Source: Asterias rubens (taxonomy: Eukaryota; Echinodermata; Asteroidea; Forcipulatida; Asteriidae). From it: DNA of 64,000 nucleotides. The stretch is taken from assembly GCF_902459465.1 (NCBI RefSeq), contig NC_047065.1:2724309-2788308 (forward strand), given 5' to 3'. The notes below the pieces were generated by a model. The model worked only from the letters and a program-made list of their open reading frames with translations, made no database searches and was not told the origin of the DNA. The position numbers and the translations under genes are program-made. Of the stretch, positions 22,801 to 31,142 are shown piece after piece. How positions within the stretch are numbered: the stretch's first letter is position 1; every line of letters starts with the position of its first letter.

Positions 22801-25800
22801 TTTTCGTCAAATGTTTACAACCTGGTAGGGTGGTATTACCGTAAGATTCTGTGGATTCATAGATTCAACTGCGTCTAGAAATTGAAACTGTACTTGTTGA
22901 TAATCCTTGGAGTGCTCCAGTGTGAAGAAATGATTCCTGTTGAAATTGTAAAATGATATAAACAGATATGTTTCATTTTTGGTTTGAATTTTCTAGGTAT
23001 ACCCAGGGTCCAATCCCGCTGTTAAAGGGTTTGGCTTCTTTTTGGAACGACACAAAACACACGCGTCCACAGATTTTCATTAAACTTACACGGTTTAAAG
23101 GCAGTGGACACTATTGGTAAATGTCAAAGAAGACTAGCCTTCACAGTTGGTGTATCTCAACATATGCATAAAATAACAAACCTGTGACAATTTGAGCTCA
23201 ATCGGTCATCAAACTTGCGAGATAATAATGAAAGAAGAAAAAAAAACACTCTTGTCACACAAAGTTGTGTTCGTTTAGATGGTTGATTTCGAGACCTCAA
23301 GTTCTAAATCTGAGGTCTCAGAATCAAATTCGTGGAAAATTACTTTTTTCTCAAAAACTATGGCACTTCAGAGGGAGCCGTTTCTCACAATGTTTTATAC
23401 CATCAACCTCTCCCCATTACTCGTCGCCAAGAAAGGTTTTATGCCAATAATTATTTTGTTAGCATAAAACCTTACTTGTAAACGAGCAATGCTGAGATGT
23501 TGGTAGTATAAAACATTGCGAGAAACAGCTCCCTCTGAAGTAGCTTAATTTTTGAGAAAGAAGTAATTTTCCACTAAAATATTTGACTTCAAGACCTCAG
23601 AATTAGATTTTGAGGTCCCGAAATCAAGCATCTGAAAGCAAACAACTTCGTGTGACAAGGGTAATTTTTCTTCCATTATTATCTAGCAACTATGATGACC
23701 AATTGAGTTCAAATTTACACAGGTTTGCTATTTTGTGCATATGTTGAGATACACGAAGTCAAAATACTTGTCTTTGACAATTACCAAAGGTGTCCAGTGT
23801 CTTTAATAGATTTGGGTACGTTTTGTAGGACACTAAAACACACACGTCCACAGATTTTCATTAAACTTACACGGTTTATAGATAATGGTTGAGAAAGCTT
23901 CCCTTACAATATTACTTGCTGAGGTGCTGTAGGTTTTTGAGAAATTAGTAAAACATTTTCACAAAATTAACTTTCGTCCCAGTGAGACATTTCAGCATGT
24001 ACAACAGTTAACGCGCCTCTCTTGAAAACATTGCTCTGTGATTTACACTTTTTTTTTCTGAAACTGAAGCTGAAACTTCTAAAGGTACACTTTATTATAT
24101 ACTTCATTCATAGTGAGTAGGGATTCATTGTGACAAATAAAACTTGTTTTATAAGGCCAAGTTCCAATACAACTAATCACCCATTTTATATAATCTCCAC
24201 TGGCTTCCTGTAAAACATAGAATACAATTCAAAATCTTGCTTCTCACATTCAAGGCCCTCCATGGGTTAGCACCTTGCTACGTTACAGATCTTCTACAAC
24301 AACGTAACATCAGACCAGGCCTTAGATCATTATCATCATCACACATACTCTATGTTCCCAAAACTCGTCTGGCAAGTTACGGAGACTGTGCCTTTACCAG
24401 CTGCGCACCACGACTCTGGAATTCCTTGCCAGACGGGCTGAGGGACACACCTGATCTGTCTACTTTCAAACACAACCTCAAGACTCATCTGTTTAATTTG
24501 TCAGCTTGCTAGCTTCCGGCGCCTTTGAATCGTACCATTCCAGATACTGTGCGCCTTATAAATGTTATGTTATTATTATTATTATCTTACCCGCCTTTAG
24601 TTTCAAGTTGTGTCATGGACAAACCAGTTTTTCCTATGTGTGGCCATTCTGCTTTGGGATTGACTAACCATGTTGATCGTTGATAAGTTTTACGTCTTCC
24701 TCTTCTCCTGGAAAAGAATGATAAATAAAAACAAAAACAAAACGTTCAAGCAAAAATAGCTTCTTTTACATTGTTGCGGTACCCGCTGCTAAAATATAGG
24801 ATTTGACTGGCCTCTAGCTACCATGCAATCTCGATGGTCTAGTGACGGTAAGTCACTGCTCTAGAATTGCAAAGGTCTTTGGTTCGAATCCCACCCAAGT
24901 AATATGCCTTTGATTTTCAATTTCACAGAACTCGGGAAAGTACCAAGTATACAGTCCTAACACACATCGATGCAAGGGTAAAACCAAAATGAATTTAAAT
25001 TACTCAATAGTCTCTTGCCTAATACTACATGGTGGCAGCGGTGGGATCTGAACTTACAGTCATCAAAATAACAGTGTTGGGCAGGATTGGAACCCCGCAG
25101 TCCCGCACACCCACTATCTACATCAATACCTCTGATCATTCTGCCTGACTACCATGGATCCAAAGATTCGTCTCATCTCATTCTCTGCGTTCAGATTCTT
25201 GTGCTCAATGGCTAACACTGCCTTGGTATCTATGGTAACAGATGAGGATGCAGTGGATATTGGCTCTGATGGTCCATTTGGCAATGTGCCAAGCATTGCG
25301 TTTACTTGTCGTAAACTTGCATCAATTTCATCTTCCTGTAGTTTCATGAAATGTTCAATCATTTTAAAAGTCAATTAAAGACATAATCACAAATTTGTAG
25401 AGAATGTGAAAAGTAGTTGACAAATTTGAGATGTCAGGACTTTTTGTGACGCTCCTTAAAACCGTACAAAGTTTTTATTAACCACCAATAAAAAAACGAA
25501 TAATAAGCCATTTTCACACTGTATCACTACTCCCGATTGAACACAGCCCTGGGGAGGCCAGATGAGTTTTGTTTACCCCAGTTACCCGGGCACAGTTTCA
25601 CACTGGCCGATCTTGAAAGTTGATGGAGGCTTTAGGTTTATTCAAACGATATGAAACTAAAACTGAACCGTCCTTCCTTTTCTTCCTTCCTTCTCTTCTT
25701 TTCTTTTTTCTTATTGGCCAATTTGTGATTAAGTTCGCTTTTCTGAGAGTACCTGGCTTCACAACCAGAATAAATCTTTCAGTGGATAAGGATACATTCT

Positions 25801-27067
25801 AGCAATAAGGCCAAGTAAAAAAAGAAATGTGATTAGCGTCCCCGCCCGCTTCCTTTTTAGAGGCCGCCTCCTTTTTTTAAATTTTTTTTTATTATGAAAA
25901 AGGTTATTTCAAACGATTTTAGCTAAAACAATCTGAATGTCTTGTCTGAATGTCTTGACCAAAATGTTTCATTTATGTATTGTGTGTTTGAGCAGTAGAA
26001 AAAACAATGGATATTTGACATTTTAAAAAGAAAGGCGACCATCTTGAAATAAAAAATAACAAATAAAAAGCCCCTCCTCCTTCCTTTTTAAAACAAAACT
26101 CGGACGCTAAACATGTTTCTTTCTTTACTCGGCCTAATACAAACATCTTCAGGAGCATCTTGGACGTTGATCTCCGCTTCACTGTGTTTCTTTTTCTTCT
26201 TTTTCTTCCTCTTCTTCTTTGCTCCTGATGAGGTTGTTTCACTCTGCGTCGACGTAGCATGGTTTCCTTGCATTGACGTGTCTCTTCTCTCTCCATCACT
26301 TTCCACTTCATTTTCTTCCTCTTGTAACTTTTTGAAAGATAAGATATTATTACTGGTAACTTAGTCTGACAAAGCCAGTCAAGAAAAGAGTTATTTTAAC
26401 TATGCGTGACATTCTAAATCAATTTTTTTCTGAAATTTGTCTTCAAGTTGACAGAAAGTATTAAATATTAATAATATAATTTTATCTTCACAAATTTTAA
26501 TCCCCCAATCAATCAATCCATATAGCAACTAAATTGTGATATTAACCTTTGTCGTGAATGCAAAAAATACACAGATGTCCGCTACCCGTACCGGCAATTC
26601 CATGGGCTGCAGAAGCACCATATAACTTTTCCACTACCACTCGCTGTTTTGTGCGAGTAAATTATGAAAAAGAGAAAATAGAACTTAGAAGCTGTTGCAA
26701 ACAACTTACCATAGAGGAAGTTTACCAACCAAAAGGACCGAGGTAAAGTTATAAAAAAATAAAATAAAAAATGCTCTTTCTGTCGTCACATTTACAGATT
26801 TTTTTTAGTATCCTTCCACCATCATGACCATTTTTCACACACAAATTTTAATCAAAGGAAATATTTCATTTTCAGAGGATGGCAGGATAACAATATTGGA
26901 CAAATGTAGAATTAACTCACTAAATCAAAAGGGTTGATTGGTACACTTGATCCACCACGATTATCACTGACGTCATCATGATCATCATCTTCCGAAGATG
27001 AAGAAGGAACTTGCAGTTGATTCAACATGCTGTCTCCATGAAGTTTTCTCATTGCTCGTGATGACAT
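10878..27067 (-). CDS. TCF25: TCF25 / Rqc1 (ribosome quality control co-factor), 14 coding exons, complete
   Basis: Exons in transcript order: 27067-26921, 26327-26145, 25335-25130, 24707-24591, 22936-22840, 21806-21707, 17113-16927, 16527-16422, 15203-15072, 14317-14229, 13786-13628, 13084-12914, 11960-11879, 11087-10878. All junctions are GT/AG, phases match, and the sum is 1,986 nt (661 aa; the human protein is about 676). Start chosen at [11 protein letters not shown], matching the family's MSRRALRRLRG. Visible blocks: acidic N-terminus (24-36), poly-lysine stretch (~80-90), [19 protein letters not shown] (~160), [15 protein letters not shown] and [12 protein letters not shown] (~284-312), [11 protein letters not shown] (~355), [14 protein letters not shown] (~386), [16 protein letters not shown] and [10 protein letters not shown] (~520-555), [11 protein letters not shown] (~580), acidic tail. 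Known role of the family: yeast Rqc1 and vertebrate TCF25 act with Listerin/NEMF on 60S-stalled nascent chains and favour K48 ubiquitin chains. Introns 5, 6, 12 and 13 carry much mobile DNA. No clear poly(A) signal was found. Confidence 0.96.
11186..11568 (+). mobile_element. TTAA-flanked MITE (family 1) in TCF25 intron 13
   Basis: CTTGAAGGCACTGGACAATG ... TTACCAAATGTGTCCATGGC. The ends have lost the TTAA. Confidence 0.8.
12225..12553. repeat. GTTTTTCGACTAG / GGGTCGAAAACCTCAGGCC repeat
   Basis: The left end resembles 399-450; the right end (CAAGGGTCGAAAACCTCAGG) resembles 1160-1180, 15485-15505 and 43220. Confidence 0.55.
12632..12784 (-). pseudogene. Partial duplicate of TCF25 exon 12 inside intron 12
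   Basis: About 90 bp (12694-12784) match the 3' half of TCF25 exon 12 plus its donor (12910-13014) with about six mismatches. Weaker similarity extends into the start of the intron (12632-12693 against 12863-12909). The copy keeps an open frame ([10 protein letters not shown], then YDPLPPKDS, then VSYHRPPR) and an AG|GT at the donor, but it lacks the 5' half of the exon. The only nearby AG (CTCCAG) would enter in the wrong phase. It is most likely a non-functional tandem duplication. Confidence 0.85.
13283..13413. mobile_element. Palindromic element GGGGTGGATTTCACAAAAAG
   Basis: Inverted ends (GGGGT.GATTTCACAAA and TTTGTGAAATCGACCCC) with repeats of GTTAGGACTAG inside. Relatives at 21909-22061 and 58384-58505. 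Confidence 0.85.
13852..14190 (-). mobile_element. TTAA-flanked MITE (family 1) in TCF25 intron 10
   Basis: TTAAAGACACTGGACAATATTAG at the left; the right end fades after CTCCATTGCTAGTTACCAAG. Confidence 0.8.
14347..14531. mobile_element. Foldback element GGTCACACAGGCCCCGATAACG
   Basis: The arms are complementary (GGCCCCGATAACGAGAAC against GTTTTCGTTATCGGGGCC). The interior has ATTGGTTGAAT and its inverted copy. A relative lies at 56191-56359. Confidence 0.85.
14570..15054. mobile_element. Two adjoining family 1 MITE copies (plus then minus)
   Basis: 14570-14944 is in plus orientation (ends CCAGTACCTTTAA). A truncated reverse copy follows immediately (14945-15054, ends ATCCAGTGCCTTTAA). They share the TTAA between them. 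Confidence 0.75.
15411..15510. mobile_element. Inverted-repeat element CATGGCCTGACATTCCGACC
   Basis: GGCCTGACATTCCGACCCTA and its complement TAGGGTCGAAACGTCAGGCC enclose GAGTCTTTCTCGAAGG / inverted GAGAAAGACTC. Confidence 0.8.
15600..15840 (-). mobile_element. tRNA-like SINE (family 2)
   Basis: In reverse: GGGTGTGATCCCTGG, GTTAACGGTTGTATTGC, CTTCTGACTGGCAGCC, AAAGATATTGACAAATAGGG, then a tRNA-like module AACCGAGTTGGTAGAGCGCT ... GGCTTAAATCCTGC. The same order as 57421-57610. Confidence 0.75.
15850..16093. mobile_element. Foldback element GGGCCCAATTTCATAGAGCT (family C)
   Basis: About 244 bp, nearly complementary halves: GGGCCCAATTTCATAGAGCT ... AGCTCTATGAAATTGGGCCC, with TAAGCACAAA.TTTGCTTAGC inside. 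Four copies in this window. Confidence 0.9.
16683..16815. repeat. Inverted GTTTCGACCC / GGGTTGAAACGCCAGGCC repeat
   Basis: GGCCTTACGTTTCGACCCC and AGGGTTGAAACGCCAGGCC face each other across about 100 bp; same family as 15411. Confidence 0.65.
17455..17602. mobile_element. Foldback element AGCAGACTTACCGGGTAAA
   Basis: Arms CAGCAGACTTACCGGGTAAA and TTTACCCGGTATGTCTGCTG flank an ACTACGTAAACAATGG loop. The ends are AATGGGAGACTTTC / GGAAAGTCTCC. A second copy lies at 18933-19078. Confidence 0.85.
18933..19078. mobile_element. Foldback element AGCAGACTTACCGGGTAAA, second copy
   Basis: Same arms as 17455-17602. It is nested inside the 3.95-kb TIR element. Confidence 0.85.
20171..20400 (+). mobile_element. 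tRNA-like SINE (family 1) inside the TIR element
   Basis: CTCGGTGGTCTAGTTTAGC (A-box-like) and GGTTGTGGGTTCGAATCCC (B box), followed by ACCTGAGTAATTTGCCTGTG and CTCAGGTAAGTACTGAGTAT. Relatives at 24773, 28380, 34110, 40755 and 42830. Confidence 0.75.
21909..22061. mobile_element. Palindromic element GGGGTGGATTTCAAAAAGAG
   Basis: Inverted ends (GGATTTCAAAAAGAGTTA and TAACTCTTTGTGAAATCGACC), with GACTAGTCTTATCTCGACTT inside. Related to 13283-13413. Confidence 0.85.
22232..22471. mobile_element. Foldback element (family D) with TTAACGGTAAGC
   Basis: GGGCCCAATTTAATAGCACTGC and GCAGCGCTATGAAATTGGGCC are inverted. The interior has GCGTGTTTACCGTGGATTTGC and TTTTCGTGCGGTAAGCACC. Second copy at 36591-36870. 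Confidence 0.85.
22472..22605 (-). mobile_element. tRNA-like SINE (family 3, class II tRNA head)
   Basis: In reverse: GGTGTCGTGGCGGAGCAGTTTAGAGC (A box), then GGTTCGAGTCCCGGTC-type B box, ending CACTTGTGTCCTT. A long variable arm makes it resemble tRNA-Leu/Ser. Confidence 0.7.
23094..23806. mobile_element. Two family 1 MITEs head to head, flanked by direct repeats
   Basis: The minus copy (23094-23459) and plus copy (23460-23806) meet at the GCATAAAACC end. On both sides sits a ~60-bp direct repeat ending CATTAAACTTACACGGTTTA (23040-23097 and 23825-23880). Confidence 0.8.
23825..24060. repeat. GTCCACAGATTTTCATTAAAC repeat (family J)
   Basis: TTGGGTACGTTTTGTAGGACAC ... ACACGGTTTA, GAAAGCTTCCCTTACAATAT, GCTGAGGTGCTGTAG and TTTGAGAAATTAGTAAAA match 47004-47150 in the same order. 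Confidence 0.7.
24192..24512 (+). pseudogene. 3' end of a CR1/L2-like non-LTR retrotransposon ORF2
   Basis: The frame reads [20 protein letters not shown], continues with [14 protein letters not shown], and ends [13 protein letters not shown], then [15 protein letters not shown]. This is the typical C-terminal tail after the reverse transcriptase in CR1/L2-like LINEs (HWLP, FK.LHG.AP, LWN.LP, FK..LK..LF). The ORF is 5'-truncated, as expected for target-primed insertion. It is followed by a GCGCCTTATAAATGTTATG tail and a (TTA)n microsatellite. It lies antisense in TCF25 intron 4. Confidence 0.85.
24513..24590 (+). mobile_element. LINE 3' UTR and (TTA)n tail abutting the TCF25 exon 4 donor
   Basis: After the LINE stop codon, the short 3' UTR (GCGCCTTATAAATGTTATG) runs into (TTATTA)n at about 24569-24584. 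Read from the minus strand, TCF25 exon 4 ends at 24591, the donor is GTAAGAT (24590-24584), and the (AAT)n tail begins at once. The insertion therefore stopped about seven bases inside the intron. Confidence 0.85.
24773..24985 (+). mobile_element. tRNA-like SINE (family 1) in TCF25 intron 3
   Basis: GATGGTCTAGTGACGGTAAG (A box), CTCTAGAATTGCAAAGG and GGTTCGAATCCCACC (B box), then CCAAGTAATATGCCTTTGAT and TACCAAGTATACAGT. Confidence 0.8.
26921..27067 (-). CDS. TCF25: TCF25 first coding exon
   Basis: ATG at 27067-27065, 49 codons, then the strong donor GTGAGT at 26920-26915. It encodes the conserved basic start [11 protein letters not shown] followed by a serine/aspartate-rich stretch ending in NPFDL. 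The next exon, starting at 26327, continues in phase 0 with LQEEENEV. Confidence 0.9.
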
Positions 27068-27711
27068 CTTGACAAATCTTGTGAAATTTTCACTCCAACT
27101 TTTAAGACACACAGTATGTTATGGCATGGATGGTATTGTGTGCTATTGTATTTTATTCAGTTCAGTATGAGTATTCAGGTAGTTCGATACTTCGGCACTT
27201 TAACACGGATCCCTTTAACACATTTTATTTCACTGTTTTGGTTACTTCTTGTTTTTGAACTTCTTGTGTCTTCCTCCTTGCCTTGACATGCTTGGCTCAC
27301 TCTATGGATGATTGTTGACCCATGACGAAGTGTACACCCTGACGGTGTCTGTGGTCACTGAACTCTATCAAGTATGCCGCACACACGACGTCACGCATTC
27401 CCCATTCCCTCTAGCTTGGTTCTGTTCTTGTACGGACATTAGCAACGCAAAGCGGGTTACAAATGGCAAGTACCAAGCTAGTGTCAATGAATCTGTTTCT
27501 ACCTAGACGTCTGCAACGATTATTTACTGTTTTAGAGGAAAGGTTACCATGCGTAATTAGATAATCAAAACATAAGCGCTGAACAATCATTTTATTGTAA
27601 TTGACTGCACTTTTTGCAGCAAAAAACCCGACATTATGCATTGCAGATTTGCATATTTTAAGTAGGAGAGATTAATTGTTTTGCGTAAGTATACTTTCAT
27701 TTCGTTTGAGC
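27068..27711. other. Divergent intergenic region between TCF25 and the F-box gene leader
   Basis: No coding support is seen on either strand. The stretch should contain the TCF25 transcription start (minus) and the left side of the F-box promoter. CpG is modestly raised around 27370-27520. No clear core promoter motif for TCF25 was recognised. Confidence 0.5.
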
Positions 27712-27719
27712 TATAAATA
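27712..27719 (+). promoter_or_regulatory. TATA box upstream of F-box gene leader
   Basis: TATAAATA is an exact match to the metazoan TATA consensus. A start site would be expected near 27742-27750, where TCAGCACTTC resembles an initiator. Downstream are two donor-like sites (ATG|GTAAGG at 27853 and CTG|GTAAGT at 28054) and an acceptor (27954). Function is inferred only. Confidence 0.45.
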
Positions 27720-27954
27720 GAAAAAAATAATGCAATTTTATCAGCACTTCTTACTCTTAATTAATTAGTTCTTGTCGCCAAGCCCAAGGCCAAGACAAGT
27801 CGGTGATTTTGTATTGTAGTTACTAGTTGTTATTGTTACAAACATTAACATGGTAAGGATGGTAAACAACTTACTTAATACATGGAGGAATAATTTATTC
27901 CTCATGACAATACAAATTATATTCAACTTTCACTTTATATGTTTACATTCGTAG

Positions 27955-28053
27955 GGAGGCTTGTTCTTTATATGCTTAAAAAAAATCTCTGTTTGTTGGT
28001 GTTACTACTTACACTACAGTTAACACATTCAAATAATTTCGCTCCGGGATCTG
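27955..28053 (+). other. Candidate leader exon of the F-box gene carrying a signal-peptide-like frame
   Basis: The segment is bounded by an acceptor (CATTCGTAG, 27954) and a strong donor (GTAAGT, 28054). From ATG 27972 it reads MLKKNLCLLVLLLTLQLTHS, a textbook hydrophobic signal peptide, then NNFAPGS, ending in phase 1. Spliced to the acceptor at 28860 it would continue out of frame with the F-box ORF and stop at 28931, giving a 50-aa product. It may simply be an untranslated leader or a uORF. No transcript evidence is available. Confidence 0.4.
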
Positions 28054-28257
28054 GTAAGTTTTGGTCAATTTTTCTTTGAAATATTTCCTAAATGGTGTTT
28101 TGAGTATTATGGCAGGCTGCATTAGACATTGCGGATTAAGTTTGTACCCTCAAAATTTGTGTCATGATTTTTGAAAGTGGTAAAAATGGGGCAAATCTGG
28201 TGACTAGCTGTCGAAATTGTACATGTTGGACCAGATCAACCGTTTCCGCTCGAAACA

Positions 28258-28355
28258 AACTCGTAACCCTCCGGCCTGGCGGCCGTCGGGAGGAGGGTTA
28301 CATTATCGCAACTACGTAGTTGCGATAACGGCAGGATGGTTACGTTATCGCAACT
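28258..28355. repeat. AACCCTCC..GGAGGAGGGTTAC repeat with central palindrome
   Basis: GTAACCCTCCGGCC ... GGAGGAGGGTTAC. Then TTATCGCAACTACGTAGTTG, whose complement follows (GCGATAA). A second copy lies at 53068-53125. Confidence 0.7.
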
Positions 28356-28379
28356 ACCTTCTTCACCGATGTGTATTGT

Positions 28380-28545
28380 TTGCACTTGTATTGTATAATT
28401 GAGTGTGTATACTCGGTAATTTCCCGAGTTCTGTGCACAAAATCCACAGACAGCCAAGTTACTTGGGTGGGATTAGAACCAACAACCTTTGCATTGCTAG
28501 AGCAGATGTCTTACTTAGACCATCAAGCTCGCAGTTAAAATCTTA
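28380..28545 (-). mobile_element. tRNA-like SINE (family 1)
   Basis: In reverse: TGATGGTCTAAGTAAGACAT, CTCTAGCAATGCAAAGG, TTGGTTCTAATCCCACCC, AAGTAACTTGGCTGTC, CTCGGGAAATTACCGAGTAT. Confidence 0.75.
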
Positions 28546-28860
28546 GACCTGTGGAGAAGTTGTTAAATGTCTGTCGCGATGATAGTGTTTCGACTCTATT
28601 CCGAATCCCTGCGATTCCCGCAGTATTCTTGCGAGACTGCTGGCCCCGCGGGACTATAGCTCTCATGAGTACGGTCCCATTTGGAGTAAGAAGTCGGCTA
28701 TCAGCAGTCCGCGCGAAAGCAGTGATCTAGCAAGAACACCGCCACAACTCGACTATCTCACCGCGGCAGACCATTAACGACTGAAGTCCACATCTATTAA
28801 AATTCTAGTGTTAGCAGTGGTTACCGCAACAATGTTGATTTATCTTATTTTATCTTGCAG
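28546..28860 (+). other. CpG-richer stretch before the F-box coding exon
   Basis: About 28560-28790 has many CpG (GTCGCGATGATAG, CCCCGCGGGAC, CCGCGCGAAAGC, CACCGCGGCAG). It could be an alternative promoter for the F-box gene. It ends at the acceptor TATTTTATCTTGCAG. Confidence 0.4.
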
Positions 28861-28872
28861 AATGCAGAGTTG

Positions 28873-30036
28873 ATGAAGAAGTTGTCAATGTCTACAGATG
28901 CAGTGATATCCAAAAGGTGTGTAAAGAATAAACATCAGTCTGTAAAAACAAAGAGACAAAAATGCAATCTTCCAAAAACTTGTAATATGAAACAAACCTG
29001 TTTCCTATTTCAAAAACTTCCAAACGAGTGCAAAGTTAAAGTCTTATCTTACCTGACTGATGTCGAGAAATGCCTAGCTTCTCTAGTGTGTACATCATTT
29101 GCGCAGTTAATGCGCACACCATGCTTGTGGACAAAGGCTGATTTTGTTGAGTTGATGTTCTTCAGTAGGAGGAGACCTATGCCGATCCCATCACCAGCGC
29201 TGGAATGCCAAGTCTTAAAGGAACGTGTCAAGAACTTTGTGTTTCATCTTGTGTCTCGTCAAGCTTTGATTCGAGAACTTGTCTTTGAGTTCGATCTCCA
29301 CGATGGTGACGAGATATGGCTCAAACTTCTTGTTTACTTGCTACAAATGGCGCATGCTCAAGATCTTCAAATAATTAAGTGTAATTGGACCTTTACCCCT
29401 CATATACCGTGGTTCTTAGACGGTGCGGCACTGGGAGCCAAAGAATCCCGGGTTAATTCATTCCACAAGTTCCTATCAGTCCTTCAAGAAACAAGTCCTG
29501 GAATTAACACGTTCTCAATGCCGTTTGACTGGTCATCATACTCAATCACTCTTCTATGTAACTTCAAAGAAATAACTTCCCTAGAGCTGTCCAAATACTG
29601 GGTCTTTCAAGCTCTACCTCAAACGCTGTTGAATAGCCTTCTGCAAGATCTTCCGAAGCTAAAACGGTTGAAGCTTGAGGTAGCTGTACCTTTTAGGGAG
29701 TGGGATTTATACCCTCGGTATACCTTGACGTCGGAGACACTTGAAGATCTTGACATCTCAACATGCTCTGGATTCTTTCTCTGGAGTGTCACTCTACCAA
29801 ACTTAAGAAACTTCACTGACTCTAGAACTGCTTGGGGTGGGCCAGTCTTACCACGAACTGCTCTGAAAGTTCACTGTTTGTACCAGGTACTTGGGAACGG
29901 TGCACCTCAACTTGAGATGTTTAATACTTGTCAACTGAGTGCTGGATGGCGTGAGGTTTGCCCTAGTGGTCTTGAAGAAGTTCTTAGAGGAACTTGTTAC
30001 TGTGAGCTTCATAAAAAAGGACCTCTCATTTTCTAG
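28873..30036 (+). CDS. F-box protein with leucine-rich C-terminal region, unassigned
   Basis: A single 387-aa ORF lies in one exon. It is preceded by a good 3' splice site (TTATTTTATCTTGCAG, ending 28860), so at least one upstream leader exon is expected. The first in-frame ATG after the acceptor is 28873. Its context is weak (T at -3); another ATG follows five codons later. The N-terminus is basic. The F-box lies at about residues 46-90 (FQKLPNECKVKVLSYLTD, then CLASLVCTSFAQL and LW). The rest contains irregular leucine-rich segments such as ITSLELSKYW, LPKLKRLKLEV and LEDLDISTCSG. Family knowledge: F-box proteins bind SKP1 and present substrates to the SCF ubiquitin ligase. I cannot name an orthologue; FBXL/FBXO-type receptors are the closest class. 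AATAAA lies at 30176. Confidence 0.85.
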   Translation: MKKLSMSTDAVISKRCVKNKHQSVKTKRQKCNLPKTCNMKQTCFLFQKLPNECKVKVLSYLTDVEKCLASLVCTSFAQLMRTPCLWTKADFVELMFFSRRRPMPIPSPALECQVLKERVKNFVFHLVSRQALIRELVFEFDLHDGDEIWLKLLVYLLQMAHAQDLQIIKCNWTFTPHIPWFLDGAALGAKESRVNSFHKFLSVLQETSPGINTFSMPFDWSSYSITLLCNFKEITSLELSKYWVFQALPQTLLNSLLQDLPKLKRLKLEVAVPFREWDLYPRYTLTSETLEDLDISTCSGFFLWSVTLPNLRNFTDSRTAWGGPVLPRTALKVHCLYQVLGNGAPQLEMFNTCQLSAGWREVCPSGLEEVLRGTCYCELHKKGPLIF

Positions 30037-30175
30037 TATTAAAGATTATTCATTTTTTTAAATGAATGATTGTGTGCTCAGAATGACTGCACTGACACAA
30101 CAAATTGCTGCTTTGTTTTATAGGGTAAAACATTCTGCATGTATCAGTGTTATTTTTACAGTTGTACATCATCTG

Positions 30176-30181
30176 AATAAA
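30176..30181 (+). terminator. Poly(A) signal AATAAA of the F-box gene
   Basis: Canonical AATAAA about 140 nt after the F-box stop codon, followed by the T/G-containing stretch GATTGTAGTTAGTT. Confidence 0.6.
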
Positions 30182-30982
30182 ACTGATTGTAGTTAGTTAA
30201 TTTATTTAAAACTGTAGTTGCCTTTAGAGTCTCGTAAATACTGGTGTATTGAATGGCATGTTGACTGTCATTTGAATTCAGCATTCTCACTGCTTAGTGG
30301 TTAGGCAGCCAAAGTTTCCTCTTTAAAAAAAAACAATATTAATGTTTTTAGTTTTCGTCCACAGGGTACCTTTTGGCCCATGGGATACAGTGCAAGACAC
30401 CTTTGATTTTATTTTTTTTTTGATTTTTTTTTGTATGCAAATCGCCAGACGCACAAGGCCTGAAGGTCACTTCAAGGTGTGGGCTACAATTATTTTATTC
30501 CAGAGGCCGTTGCCACCTACTCCTGGGGCTGAAACAGGGTTACCGCTTTTACAGTCCATGATACGGATGTAGGCTTGGGTATCATCAGTCCGAAGCCTGG
30601 TCGGCCAAGACACGCTTATGACATGATTTTTCATTGGTTTCATTACCAGAAGCAGTATTATTTATAAGCATCCTTGTGAAGAACTATCTTAATGTTTTAA
30701 AAGTAGTCTTAAATTTTGAGAGATAAAAGTTTAGTGAGATTAACATTTCGGGTACTTTTTCTAACTTCATCCAAAAGAACGGTTGAACTTTCAAACAACT
30801 TTTTTACTGTCAGGTCCGTCTCTCTTAGTTGCTTGTGTACGTATTTTATCTTTGATTACATTTGAAATGAATAACAAACATATATCAATACCTTTGATGT
30901 GAAGAGGAGTAGAAATTCAGTCAGATTGTCAAAATATTTGAGATCGACAAAAGTGAAAATTAAGTTGTGTAATTGAAACAAT
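30182..30982. other. Intergenic, nothing recognised
   Basis: AT-rich DNA downstream of the F-box gene. No exon, RNA gene or named repeat was recognised, apart from a short CCACAGGGTACCTTTTGG-type segment near 30360. Confidence 0.5.
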
Positions 30983-31142
30983 AGACCTTATGCATTGACG
31001 TCATCCAGCGGCCATCTTAGTGGAAAAACGATGACGAAACAATCGAAACGCACAGATTTGTACGCGCGGCGCACAGGATTGGCCAATGAACAACCTCCTT
31101 TTGAGGGCGCCCTACTGAAATGACGTCATGTGCATAAGGTCT
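30983..31142. mobile_element. 160-bp foldback element with two CRE motifs
   Basis: Perfect 12-bp terminal inverted repeats (AGACCTTATGCA at 30983, its complement ending at 31142). Each arm carries TGACGTCA (30996-31003 and 31121-31128), the palindromic CREB/ATF site. The centre holds ATTGGCCAAT (31078-31087), which reads as CCAAT on both strands. Confidence 0.75.

Noticed and set aside
26113..26364. Plus-strand phenylalanine-rich frame
   Set aside because: Antisense shadow of the poly-lysine region of TCF25 exon 2.
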